DNA of 28,235 nucleotides from Rubritepida sp. (lineage in GTDB: Bacteria > Pseudomonadota > Alphaproteobacteria > Acetobacterales > Acetobacteraceae), in the NCBI GenBank assembly GCA_014376425.1, contig JACMRO010000120.1, positions 1 to 28,235 on the forward strand. The letters are read 5' to 3'. Shown here piece by piece: positions 14,422-22,030 of this stretch (within the stretch, counting starts at the first letter, position 1; every line of letters begins with the position of its first letter). A model generated the notes under the pieces. It had not been told where the DNA came from. It ran no database searches and saw only the letters and a list, made by a program, of their open reading frames with translations. A program made the translations under genes and the position numbers.

Positions 14422-14924
14422 CAGGCCGCATCCTCTCGGCGGTCACGGACCTTCACATAAGCGATGGCGGCGTGCTTGGTGCAGTATGGCTTGGCTACCA
14501 TTGCTTCCGCTACGCAGAAGGTGAAACTCTGCGTGCCGGGCTCCCCGATTGGCCAGCAGCAGGTTTTCAATCCCACCCGCGGAAAGGGGCGTGCCGCGCT
14601 GACGGGGCGGGCGGTTACGATGGCCGGCAGCGCGGCCATTCCGACTTCGGGCCGGCGCTGCGGCTGGGTGCTGCCAAGTTGCGGCAAAGGCTCGCGCAGC
14701 GCTGCCCGCAACGGCGGAAGGGTGTGGCGGCGAGCCGGTGCCGGTCGCAATGCTGCGACGACGTCGCGGCGGATCGGGCTGGGTCGGGCCGGAAGGTTCA
14801 GGCGATGCGCTTTGCCAACCACGGCATTCTTCGAAACGCCCATGCGCCGGCCAATCTCGGCGGTGCTGTGACCTTCCGCCCAAAAGGCGCGAAGCCTGTC
14901 GATCGCTTCAACGTTCCATTCCAT
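14421..14924 (-). CDS. gcrA: GcrA cell-cycle regulator
   Basis: A 167-residue GcrA-family protein. In Caulobacter, GcrA binds RNA polymerase carrying sigma70 and activates promoters with CcrM-methylated GANTC sites, driving S-phase gene expression. The N-terminal DNA-binding helix-turn-helix is unmistakable: WAEGHSTAEIGRRMGVSKNAVVGKAHRLNLP (about residues 15-45). A variable Pro/Arg/Ala-rich linker follows, then the conserved C-terminal sigma-interacting segment CCWPIGEPG...FC...PYCTKHAAIAYV, with Cys122, Cys123, Cys137, Cys148 and His151. The start at 14924 (MEWN...) has GGGGA six bases upstream; an upstream in-frame extension is not conserved. The upstream region carries two GANTC sites and a DnaA-box-like sequence. 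Confidence 0.93.
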   Translation of the reverse strand: MEWNVEAIDRLRAFWAEGHSTAEIGRRMGVSKNAVVGKAHRLNLPARPSPIRRDVVAALRPAPARRHTLPPLRAALREPLPQLGSTQPQRRPEVGMAALPAIVTARPVSAARPFPRVGLKTCCWPIGEPGTQSFTFCVAEAMVAKPYCTKHAAIAYVKVRDRREDAA

Positions 14925-14974
14925 ATCTGGTCCCCTGACGACAGCTCTAACACTAGATACGGTAGGCTTGAGCG

Positions 14975-15026
14975 GAGTCTGAACACAAGGCGTGGATTCA
15001 CGGCGCGCCCATAAAACTGTGGACAA
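14975..15026 (-). promoter_or_regulatory. gcrA control region: two GANTC sites and a DnaA-box-like 9-mer
   Basis: Within the 131-base gap upstream of gcrA are GAGTC (14975-14979) and GATTC (14995-14999), both GANTC sites 20 bases apart. On the minus strand, TTGTCCACA (15026-15018) differs by one base from the DnaA box TTATCCACA. In Caulobacter, gcrA is known to be activated by DnaA and its promoter responds to CcrM methylation. The role here is inferred from that precedent; no clear -10/-35 pair was found. Confidence 0.5.
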
Positions 15027-15055
15027 CGCCTTTCATTACAGTCGCGGTTGCCCGG

Positions 15056-15691
15056 TCAAAGGGGCGGCGAGGCGATCCAGGGTTCCTCGTTGACGGCGGC
15101 CACCTGCCAGTCGTCACCCTGTTTGACGAGCCTGGTCAGCCCCAGATTGCGAATACTGAACGACAGGGCCTGATGGGCGGTCAGCCGCATGGCATGTGCG
15201 ATGGCGGCACGGATCGATCCGCCATGCGCCACCACCACCACATCCCGGCCAGGATGGCACGAGGCATAGCGCTCGAGCACAGGACCCACGCGGGCCACCA
15301 CCTGGGAAAAGGCTTCCCCGCCTGGCGGTTCCTCCTCGCCAGCGTGGGGCCAGAACGGGTGCGCGGGATGCTTCAGGCGCTGCACAAGCTCCTCGTGGCG
15401 AATACCCTGCCACTCCCCAAGATGCTGCTCGACCAGGTCGCCTTCCTCGACCATCGCGGCAGCCGGGTAGCCGGCGGCGAAGATGGCAGCGGCCGTCAGC
15501 CTGGTGCGGGACAGGGTCGAAGTAACCCAGATCGCTTCCGCGGGCAGTCGCGCCGCCAGCCAGCCATAGAGTTGGGTCTCATCCAGCAGGCTCTGTTCGC
15601 ACAGCGCCACGTCCATGCTCCCGTAAAGCACAGCGCGGGCTTCCGGGCTGACGAGGGCGTGGCGGATCAGGAAGAAGCGGGTGGTGTCCAT
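15056..15691 (-). CDS. Histidine phosphatase (phosphoglycerate mutase-like) family protein
   Basis: A 211-residue member of histidine phosphatase branch 1. The phospho-acceptor motif is FLIRHALV (Arg10-His11; the common RHG is RHA here). The second Arg lies in STLSRTRLTA, the acid residue is probably in EQHLGEWQG, and the second catalytic His is in VVVVAHGGSIRAA. The pattern YGSMDVALCEQS...LGEWQG resembles CobC-type alpha-ribazole phosphatases, but no cobalamin genes are present, so the substrate is unknown. ATG 15691 places the catalytic motif at the expected distance; the frame continues upstream into a Cys/Arg-rich, non-conserved stretch that overlaps the DUF1501 gene. It lies 31 bases downstream of that gene and may be co-transcribed. 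Confidence 0.85.
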   Translation of the reverse strand: MDTTRFFLIRHALVSPEARAVLYGSMDVALCEQSLLDETQLYGWLAARLPAEAIWVTSTLSRTRLTAAAIFAAGYPAAAMVEEGDLVEQHLGEWQGIRHEELVQRLKHPAHPFWPHAGEEEPPGGEAFSQVVARVGPVLERYASCHPGRDVVVVAHGGSIRAAIAHAMRLTAHQALSFSIRNLGLTRLVKQGDDWQVAAVNEEPWIASPPL

Positions 15692-15722
15692 CCCACGGGC
15701 TTCGCCGGCTGAGCGGTGCTGG

Positions 15723-16898
15723 TCAAGTCCGCAACAGGCCGGCCTCCGGCGCCGTCGCCTGGCTGTCCGGGAAGGCCAGGTCCAGTGCAGCGATGGGAAG
15801 GCGCAGGTGATCGCGCAGCAATCCCTTTGCCAGGCCGCGCAGATCCCGAGTGGGCATGAGGTCACGCCCCTCGAACAAAGTGCTGAGACCAGGCCAGTCT
15901 GCAATTACTCGCCCGCCGGCGACGGCCCCACCCAGCAGGAAGGCGGCGCTGCCTGTGCCGTGATCGGTGCCTCCGGTGCCGTTGATGCGGACGGTCCTTC
16001 CGAACTCTGTCACGACCAGGATGGCGGTGTGCTGCCATGCGGCACCCAGGCCTTCCCGCAGGGCGTCCAGGCCAGTATCCAGCTCGCCCAGCGTCGCGCT
16101 GAGCCGCCCCTGCTGTCCCGCATGGGTGTCCCAGCCGCCCATCTCCAAAGCCGCCACGCGTGGGCCATCCGCTGCCGCCATCAGCCGACCCGCCGCGCCG
16201 GCCAGGGCCATGAAGCCGTTGCGATTGCCAGGCGTAGGCGCCAGCCCGGCCAGGATAGCCGCCGAGAACCCGCGCGCGCGCAGCCCCTCCATGAAGGCGG
16301 GACCCAGAAGTGGATCGGCTTGATGCAGCGTGGCCAGATGGGCCAGTGTTCCTGTTTCCACCTGGCCGGCGCCTGGTGGCGCGTAGCTGCCGACGCGTAC
16401 CGGTCCGCGCAGCAACAAGGGCACATCCACTCCCACCGCTAGGCCGGGGCGGGCGGGGCCATTCCCCCGCATCGCCCCAAGCGCGCGGTTCAACCAGCCT
16501 GATGTCAGGCGCTGACCCGCGCCTGATTCCAGGAAATCCTGGGCATCGAAATGGCTGCGGCTGCGGTATGGCCCTGCGACCGCATGGACCGGCAGGAACT
16601 GACCGGCCGCGAACAAGGCGTGCATCCGCCGCAACGCGGGATGCAGGCCGAAGCTGCCGCCCAGGTCCAGCAGGCCGCCCTCCCGGCCTGGCTCCGGTAG
16701 CGCCAGAGCGCCGCGCAGCGCCGCGAAGGCTGGATCGGCATAGGGCTGCACCGCCGACAACCCGTCCATTGCGCCGCGCAGCAGAACTACCGCGAAGCGG
16801 GCATCGCCCGCGCCGGCATGCGGTGCCCGCGCCATCGCGAGGCGCGTGCCATGCAGCGCGAAGCCGCCCGTAAGGCCAAGAAGCGTTCGCCGGTTCAT
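15723..16898 (-). CDS. DUF1501 family exported protein
   Basis: A 391-residue DUF1501 protein, a family in the alkaline-phosphatase/sulfatase-like superfamily with no established substrate. The N-terminus MNRRTLLGLTGGFALHG carries a twin-arginine signal, so the folded protein is probably exported by Tat. Conserved stretches are FAVVLLRGAMDGLSAVQPY, RSRSHFDAQDFLESG, MGGWDTHAGQQGRL and VVTEFGRTVRINGTGGTDHGTGSAAFLLGG, with Asp/His residues suited to metal binding (GGWDTH, TDHGTG). It overlaps the upstream DUF1800 gene by four bases (ATGA), the usual arrangement of this pair. Biochemical function is unknown. Confidence 0.9.
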   Translation of the reverse strand: MNRRTLLGLTGGFALHGTRLAMARAPHAGAGDARFAVVLLRGAMDGLSAVQPYADPAFAALRGALALPEPGREGGLLDLGGSFGLHPALRRMHALFAAGQFLPVHAVAGPYRSRSHFDAQDFLESGAGQRLTSGWLNRALGAMRGNGPARPGLAVGVDVPLLLRGPVRVGSYAPPGAGQVETGTLAHLATLHQADPLLGPAFMEGLRARGFSAAILAGLAPTPGNRNGFMALAGAAGRLMAAADGPRVAALEMGGWDTHAGQQGRLSATLGELDTGLDALREGLGAAWQHTAILVVTEFGRTVRINGTGGTDHGTGSAAFLLGGAVAGGRVIADWPGLSTLFEGRDLMPTRDLRGLAKGLLRDHLRLPIAALDLAFPDSQATAPEAGLLRT

Positions 16899-18205
16899 CG
16901 TCGCTGGAATTCCGGGCTTGCGAGCAGCAGCACCAGCGCCTCACGCGAGGAGCCGGCGCGCCGCACAGCGTTGATGGTTTCTGCCTTCAGCAGGGGTCCC
17001 AGCGTTGCCTCGGCAACCTCCCGGGCATCCGGACGGCCCGACGCGGCGGCGCGCCCAGCCAGGCCATTCACCCAGTCCAGCCGCCGCATGAGCTGTTCGG
17101 GCGACGCCCAGGCATCGGCCCTGTCAGGCCAGCCATTCGGCCCCGGCGCTGCCCAGAGCGTCTGCGAGAACTGGGTGGCGGCGGTAAGAAGGGGTTGTGC
17201 TGCCTCTTCGTCAGCCCCCAGCGCGCGCAGCACCGCGATCGCGAAATCCTGTGGTGACCGTATCTTGGTAAGCGGTGCCCAAGCTTCGGGGAGAGCGACC
17301 ACCGCATGCGCGGCCGCACCCAGGCCACCCTCAGTGTCCGACAAGGCACGCGCCACCCGCCGCACCGCACCGTCGGGCGGTTCGTCGGCGACGAAATGGC
17401 GGACCAGTTTTGTGGCCAGGAAGGTCGTGGTGCTGGGGTGGCGGGCCAGGAACCGCAGCGCTGCCAAGCCGCCTTCCTCGCCTTCGGCGAAGTCCCGCCC
17501 CATGATTCGCTTTGGCCCCGGCTCATGCGCCAGGGGCCGGAACATGAAGCCATCCGGCTCGCCGAACTCCGCCCCCCGGCCCACCGACCAGCCGGTGAGA
17601 ATGTTGGCAAAGCCGGTCACATCCTCCTCGCCGTAGCCACCGCGTACGCCCAGGGTGTGCAGCTCCAGGATCTCGCGTGCCAGGTTCTCGTTCAGGCCGC
17701 GACGACCGCCCGCCGCAGCGCGGCTGTTCGGCCCAGCCGAGCCCGCATTGTCGAGATACATCAGCATGGCGGGATGCCGTATGACGGCCAGCAGCATATC
17801 CTCGAACCGGCCCAGGATACGCGGCCGGATCGCCTCGCGCTGGTAGGCGCCCAGGATCGCGGTCACGTTGCCCTGGCGTCGGCTCACTGTGAAATGATTG
17901 CCCCAGAACGAGGCCAGCCGTTCGGCCACCGGCATGTCCGTCAACAGCATGCGGCGGGCCCACAGGAGAGCTTCAACGCGAAGGATATCCGCGGGCCGCA
18001 TTTGCCCGTCCGGCAAAGCATCGGGCCCTGGATTGGCCCGTTGGGACCGGATGCTGGCCATCCCCTGGGCGGTGGTCGGCCCCGTCTCAGCCGGCAATGC
18101 GCGAAGCTGCTGCCGCAGCCAGCCGCCTGCGTCGTCGGCCACAGCCTGGCCAAGCCGGGCGCCGAGGCCGAAGCGAACCATCGCGGTGTGCATGCGGGGC
18201 TGCAT
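16895..18205 (-). CDS. DUF1800 family protein
   Basis: A 436-residue DUF1800 protein, partner of DUF1501 in many proteobacteria; function unknown. Family motifs are RRMLLTDMPVAERLASFWGNHFTVS, PAMLMYLDNAGSAGPN, LNENLAREILELHTLGVRGGY, DVTGFANILTGW, AALRFLARHPSTTTFLATKLVRHFVAD and ALVLLLASPEFQRR at the C-terminus. No clear signal peptide is seen, unlike the DUF1501 partner, and no good Shine-Dalgarno sequence precedes ATG 18205; ATG 18193 is an alternative. Its 5' leader contains an inverted repeat (18211-18255). It ends in an ATGA overlap with DUF1501, so the two are co-translated. The opposite strand is also open over long stretches, from high GC alone. Confidence 0.9.
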   Translation of the reverse strand: MQPRMHTAMVRFGLGARLGQAVADDAGGWLRQQLRALPAETGPTTAQGMASIRSQRANPGPDALPDGQMRPADILRVEALLWARRMLLTDMPVAERLASFWGNHFTVSRRQGNVTAILGAYQREAIRPRILGRFEDMLLAVIRHPAMLMYLDNAGSAGPNSRAAAGGRRGLNENLAREILELHTLGVRGGYGEEDVTGFANILTGWSVGRGAEFGEPDGFMFRPLAHEPGPKRIMGRDFAEGEEGGLAALRFLARHPSTTTFLATKLVRHFVADEPPDGAVRRVARALSDTEGGLGAAAHAVVALPEAWAPLTKIRSPQDFAIAVLRALGADEEAAQPLLTAATQFSQTLWAAPGPNGWPDRADAWASPEQLMRRLDWVNGLAGRAAASGRPDAREVAEATLGPLLKAETINAVRRAGSSREALVLLLASPEFQRR

Positions 18206-18210
18206 GGAAG

Positions 18211-18255
18211 GAGACTATCGCTGGCGGGGGGTAGGCGCGAGATACCAATAGTCTC
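18211..18255 (-). repeat. Inverted repeat in the leader of the DUF1800/DUF1501 operon
   Basis: GAGACTAT (18211-18218) and ATAGTCTC (18248-18255) are perfect inverted arms with 29 bases between them. The left arm ends 6 bases from the DUF1800 start codon, in the gap after ftsY. It could be an operator or an mRNA stem controlling initiation. No T-tract supports a terminator. Confidence 0.35.
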
Positions 18256-18274
18256 AGCCGGAACCAGCTGCGCC

Positions 18275-19342
18275 TCAGCGTTGATCGAGCCCGACGAGCC
18301 CGCGGGCGAAGTCCTCCGCATCGAAGGGTCGCAGATCCTCCGCTGTTTCGCCCACGCCGACCATGTGCAGCGGAATGGCGAATTGCTGCGCCAGCGCGAC
18401 GACCACGCCCCCTTTTGCTGAGCCATCGAGCTTGGTGACGGCGATGCCGGTCACGTCCACCATCTCGGAGAACACCCGGGCCTGCTGCACGGCGTTCTGA
18501 CCCGTGGTGGCGTCCAGCACGAGCAGCACGGAATGTGGCGCGGTGGGGTCGACGCGCCGGATGACGCGGACGACCTTTTGCAATTCGTCCATCAGCGCCG
18601 TTTTGTTGTGCAGCCGCCCGGCGGTGTCGATGAGCAGCAGTTCGGTGCCCTCGGCACGCGCCCGGGTCAGCGCGTCGAAGGCTAGCCCTGCGGCATCCCC
18701 GCCGTGCTTCTCGGCCGCAACGACGGTGGCGCCGGTCCGCGCCCCCCATATCTGCAACTGCTCGACCGCGGCGGCGCGGAAGGTATCGCCGGCGGCGAAC
18801 ATCACGCGCCGCCCCTGGGCGCCATAATGCTGGCCGAGCTTGGCGATGGTCGTGGTCTTGCCGACCCCGTTCACGCCCACAACCAACACGACATGCGGGG
18901 CGTGGCCGAAATCCACCGGCATCGGGCGGGCCACCGGGGCGAGGATCTCGGCGATCGCCTCCGCCAGTGCGGCCTTGACTTCATCGGGCGAGACTTCGCG
19001 GCCGAAGCGGGTCTTTCGAAAGCCCTCGACGATGCGCTGCGCCGCGGGGAGGCCCAAATCGGCGGTGATCAATGTCTCTTCCAGGTCCTCCAGCGCAGCG
19101 TCGTCCAGGCGCCGCTTGGTGAAGGTCGCGGTGATGGTCTCGGTCAGCCGCGCAGTGCTGCGCGACAGCCCCGCCTTCAGGCGGCCGAAGAAACCCGGCG
19201 GGTCAGGGACGGGCTCGGGGATAGGCGCGGCCACCGGATCATGGGGTACCGCAGCCTCGGGCTGCGGGGACGGAGCTGGCACGTTCCCGTCGGGCTTGGG
19301 TTCGGGGCCGGTGATCCGGCTCCAGAGATCACGCAACGCCAT
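18275..19342 (-). CDS. ftsY: FtsY, signal recognition particle receptor
   Basis: A 355-residue SRP-receptor GTPase that docks ribosome-SRP complexes at the inner membrane for co-translational insertion. A short acidic/Pro-rich A region (about 1-50) is followed by the N domain (FGRLKAGLSRSTARLTETI...LEETLITADLG) and the G domain. G motifs are GVNGVGKTTTIAKL (G1), DTFRAAAVEQL (G2), DTAGRLHNK (G3), TKLDGSAKGG (G4) and the closing GVGETAEDLRPFDAEDFARGL. Ffh was excluded because there is no Met-rich M domain. ATG 19342 overlaps the 3' end of mtaB by 14 bases, so translational coupling is likely in a dapF-mtaB-ftsY operon. Confidence 0.96.
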   Translation of the reverse strand: MALRDLWSRITGPEPKPDGNVPAPSPQPEAAVPHDPVAAPIPEPVPDPPGFFGRLKAGLSRSTARLTETITATFTKRRLDDAALEDLEETLITADLGLPAAQRIVEGFRKTRFGREVSPDEVKAALAEAIAEILAPVARPMPVDFGHAPHVVLVVGVNGVGKTTTIAKLGQHYGAQGRRVMFAAGDTFRAAAVEQLQIWGARTGATVVAAEKHGGDAAGLAFDALTRARAEGTELLLIDTAGRLHNKTALMDELQKVVRVIRRVDPTAPHSVLLVLDATTGQNAVQQARVFSEMVDVTGIAVTKLDGSAKGGVVVALAQQFAIPLHMVGVGETAEDLRPFDAEDFARGLVGLDQR

Positions 19343-20537
19343 GTTCGGCCTCCGCAAGAAGCAGCGCGCCATCGACCCCGGTCACCCGCACCGTCTGCAT
19401 GCTGCCGCGCGGCGCCGTGCCGGCGGTCAGGCGTAACCGCAGTCCTTGCGCGGTGGTGGCGAGTTTGGGGGCGTCGAATATCGCCACCTCGCGCTGTCCG
19501 ACTCGTGCAGCCGCGGCGGCCTCGGCGTGCCGCTTGCCGGCCGCGCGCAGGCTGGCGGCCCGGGCCCGCACCAATGCCGGCGGCAATGCGGGAAGGAGGA
19601 AGGCGGGGGTGCCGGGGCGCCGGGAGAAGGGGAAGACGTGCAAGGCTGCCGGTCGCAGCGTCTCCACCAGCGCCATCGAGGCGGCGTGGTGCGCCTCATC
19701 CTCGGTGGGAAAACCCGCAATCAGATCGGCGCCCACCGCCATGTCCGAACGCCCCTGCCGCGCCGCCGCGGCCAACTCCAGCACGGCCATGGGGCTGTGG
19801 CGCCGTCGCATGCGCTTCAGGATCAAGGCGGCGCCATGCTGTACGCTCAGGTGCAGGAAAGGGGCGAGCCGCGCCTCGCCGGCCCAGAGCGCCAGCAGCT
19901 CTGGCGTCACCGCAGCCGGATCGAGCGAGGACAAGCGCAACCTGTCGAGCCCCGGCACAGCCAGGCAGTTGCGTGCCAGGGCAGCCAGCCCATGCGCGCC
20001 ATCGCGCCAGCTCGCGAGGTCGACGCCGGTCAGGATGACCTCCCTTTGGCCGCGCGCCACGGCCTGGCGGGTGGCGCCGACCACCTCGTCCACAGCCCAG
20101 CTGCGCGATGCGCCGCGGGCGATGCGGATGACGCAGAAGGTGCAATGGTGGTCGCAGCCTTGTTGCACCTCAAGGAATGCGCGTGCGCGGCCCTGGGTGA
20201 CAGCCGGCGGTGGGTTGCCGGTGGCGCCCCAGCTCATCGCCAGCAGCTTGTTCGAATTGCCGAGCACCCGCGCCACGCCAGGCAAGGCTGCCCAGGCCGC
20301 GGGCGCCAGGGTCGCGGCACAGCCGGTCACGATGATGGGGCGACCGGGGTTTTCACGCGCTGCGCGTCGGATGGCCTGGCGCGCCTGCGCCTCCGCCTCG
20401 CTGGTCACGGCGCAGGTGTTGACGATCAGCGCGTCGTGCAGCCCACCCGCCGCCGCCAGGGCCGCCATTGTTTCCGCCTCGGCGCTATTCAGCCTGCAGC
20501 CGAAGGCGAGGGTCTCAAGCGGCAAGACGGGATCCAT
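19329..20537 (-). CDS. mtaB: MtaB-like tRNA t6A37 methylthiotransferase
   Basis: A 402-residue radical-SAM methylthiotransferase of the MiaB/RimO/MtaB family, predicted to convert t6A37 to ms2t6A37 in ANN-decoding tRNAs. The N-terminal cluster Cys are Cys14 (FGCRLNSAE), Cys42 (NTCAVTSEA) and Cys73 (TGCAA). The radical-SAM triad is Cys128, Cys132 and Cys135 (QGCDHHCTFC). LTGVDLASW, LSSLDP, HLSVQHG and the ADLIAGFPTEDE block are MtaB-like, and a TRAM-like tail follows. RimO and MiaB are less likely because of NTCAVTSEAEAQARQ and the dapF/ftsY context common in alphaproteobacteria. It overlaps dapF upstream by 23 bases and ftsY downstream by 14. Confidence 0.92.
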   Translation of the reverse strand: MDPVLPLETLAFGCRLNSAEAETMAALAAAGGLHDALIVNTCAVTSEAEAQARQAIRRAARENPGRPIIVTGCAATLAPAAWAALPGVARVLGNSNKLLAMSWGATGNPPPAVTQGRARAFLEVQQGCDHHCTFCVIRIARGASRSWAVDEVVGATRQAVARGQREVILTGVDLASWRDGAHGLAALARNCLAVPGLDRLRLSSLDPAAVTPELLALWAGEARLAPFLHLSVQHGAALILKRMRRRHSPMAVLELAAAARQGRSDMAVGADLIAGFPTEDEAHHAASMALVETLRPAALHVFPFSRRPGTPAFLLPALPPALVRARAASLRAAGKRHAEAAAAARVGQREVAIFDAPKLATTAQGLRLRLTAGTAPRGSMQTVRVTGVDGALLLAEAEHGVA

Positions 20538-21330
20538 CCAGTTCGCCCGAGAAGGACATCGCGGTTGGCCCTTCCATCAGCACATGGCCATCTTCCCGCC
20601 AGGTGATGATGAGCGACCCGCCAGGTAGCTCCACCGTCGCACGCCGCCCCGTCAACCCGCGCCGATACGCATTCACCAGCGTGGCGCAGGCGCCGGAACC
20701 GCAGGCCAGAGTCATTCCGGCGCCGCGTTCCCACATCACCAGCCGAATGGCATCGGGTGCCAGGACCTGGGCGAAGCCCACATTGACGCGTTCGGGGAAG
20801 AGCGGATCGCGCTCGAAGCGAGGCCCGAGCGTAGCCACATCAACCGTCGCCAGATCCGGCACGAAAAAGGTGGCATGCGGGTTGCCCATCGAACAGGCCG
20901 CGGGATCGCCGGGGAGCGGCAGGTGCAGCGTGTCCGTCTCGCGCGCCAGGGGCAGTTCCGCCCAACCCAGATGGGCAGGCCCCATATCGGCCTCGATCAT
21001 CCCCGCGCCGGCTTGTCGCACTGGCAGCAATCCCGCCAGCGTCCGCACCAGCGCCCTGTCCGCCCCCATCTCGTCCAGCAGGATGCGCGCGACGCAGCGG
21101 GTCGCATTGCCGCAGGCCTGCGCTTCGCTACCATCGGGGTTGAAGATTCGCATGAAGACGTCGGCATCATCCGCCTGCTCCAGGCGGATGACCTGGTCCG
21201 CGCCCACCCCACGATGCCGATCCGCCAGCCAACGCGCGCCTTGCGGGGTGATCGGCAGCTCGCCATGGCGCGCATCGAGAATGACGAAATCGTTGCCGGC
21301 GCCGTGCATCTTGCGGAAAGGTGTGCGCAT
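20515..21330 (-). CDS. dapF: Diaminopimelate epimerase
   Basis: A 271-residue DapF, a PLP-independent racemase converting LL- to meso-diaminopimelate for lysine and peptidoglycan synthesis. The two-base catalytic Cys are Cys73 (QACGNATRC) and Cys210 (LACGSGACA). Other family motifs are KMHGAGNDFVILDAR at the N-terminus, DQVIRLE, RIFNPDGSEA, MGNPHATFF and the C-terminal VELPGG.L.I.W. Length and both halves are complete. It opens the dapF-mtaB-ftsY series; its start is only 45 bases from the divergent lipoprotein gene, so promoters must lie in that short gap. Confidence 0.96.
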   Translation of the reverse strand: MRTPFRKMHGAGNDFVILDARHGELPITPQGARWLADRHRGVGADQVIRLEQADDADVFMRIFNPDGSEAQACGNATRCVARILLDEMGADRALVRTLAGLLPVRQAGAGMIEADMGPAHLGWAELPLARETDTLHLPLPGDPAACSMGNPHATFFVPDLATVDVATLGPRFERDPLFPERVNVGFAQVLAPDAIRLVMWERGAGMTLACGSGACATLVNAYRRGLTGRRATVELPGGSLIITWREDGHVLMEGPTAMSFSGELDGSRLAA

Positions 21331-21375
21331 CGCCGGGATATAGGCCGCACAGCCGGCCCGCGCTATGTGCGCCGC

Positions 21376-21987
21376 ATGATCAGGTCCTTCCTTCTTCTCC
21401 TGGCGTTATGTGGCTGCGGTAATCGCTATTCCGCCGACGAATACGCCACCCGGGCCGTGCAGCAGGCCAACCGGGCCGAGCAGGGCGTGGTGGCAGGCTT
21501 TCGCAGGGTGCAGATCTCCGCCGATGGCACCACCGGCGCCGCGGCCGGCGGCGCGGCCGGCGCCGTGCTCGGCAGCGCCACGGGCGGCAACAGGGTGGCC
21601 GAAGCGCTGGGCAGCGTGGGTGGCGCGCTGGTGGGCGGCCTGATCGGCAACGCCGCGGAGCGCGCGGCCAATAGCGGCAACGGTGTGGAATATATCGTCC
21701 GCAAGCGCAGCGGCGACCTGGTCAGCGTGGTGCAGCGTGACCTGGTCCCGTTGGAAGTAGGTGCACGGGTGCTCGTCATCGAGGGTGCGCAGGCGCGCAT
21801 CGTGCCGGACTACACCGCGCCGGCCACTGTGCAGGCTCCCACCAGCAACGTGCCAGCGGCCCCGGTGCCTGTGCCTTCCCCCACGCCAACGCCGGACACG
21901 GCGGCCGATCTGGGCGTGGCGCCGGCGCTCCTGCTGAACAGATTGCCGCCCTGGCTCGGCGCGCCAGCTGCGGTCGGAGGAGTTTAA
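21376..21987 (+). CDS. Glycine-zipper outer-membrane lipoprotein (17-kDa antigen/SlyB-like)
   Basis: A 203-residue predicted lipoprotein with a short signal (MIRSFLLLLALCGC), lipid attachment probably at Cys14. Residues about 53-100 form a glycine zipper (GAAAGGAAGAVLGSATGG...GGALVGGLIGNAAERAA), and EYIVRKRSGDLVSVVQRDL...GARVLVI is the small beta domain of the Rickettsia 17-kDa antigen/SlyB group. A Pro-rich tail (about 145-175) follows, which is not typical of the family. It is likely outer-membrane and envelope-structural. The start at 21376 follows the dapF divergence; a much longer upstream open frame only mirrors dapF on the other strand. Confidence 0.8.
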   Translation: MIRSFLLLLALCGCGNRYSADEYATRAVQQANRAEQGVVAGFRRVQISADGTTGAAAGGAAGAVLGSATGGNRVAEALGSVGGALVGGLIGNAAERAANSGNGVEYIVRKRSGDLVSVVQRDLVPLEVGARVLVIEGAQARIVPDYTAPATVQAPTSNVPAAPVPVPSPTPTPDTAADLGVAPALLLNRLPPWLGAPAAVGGV

Positions 21988-22002
21988 GGGTTCAGTTTTT
22001 TC

Positions 22003-22014
22003 CGCTTGCAAGCG
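22003..22014. repeat. 12-bp perfect palindrome upstream of the Yip1 gene
   Basis: CGCTTGCAAGCG is a perfect palindrome in the 43-base gap between the lipoprotein and Yip1 genes, preceded by a run of six T. It could be a small operator or the remains of a terminator acting on the opposite strand. It may also be chance in GC-rich DNA. Confidence 0.25.
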
Positions 22015-22030
22015 CAACCTCGGCGCCCTC

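Noticed and set aside
16310..21340. Several long plus-strand open frames opposite DUF1800, ftsY, mtaB and dapF
   Set aside because: They are Arg/Gly/Ala/Pro-rich, have no recognisable motifs, and mirror well-supported minus-strand genes in high-GC DNA.
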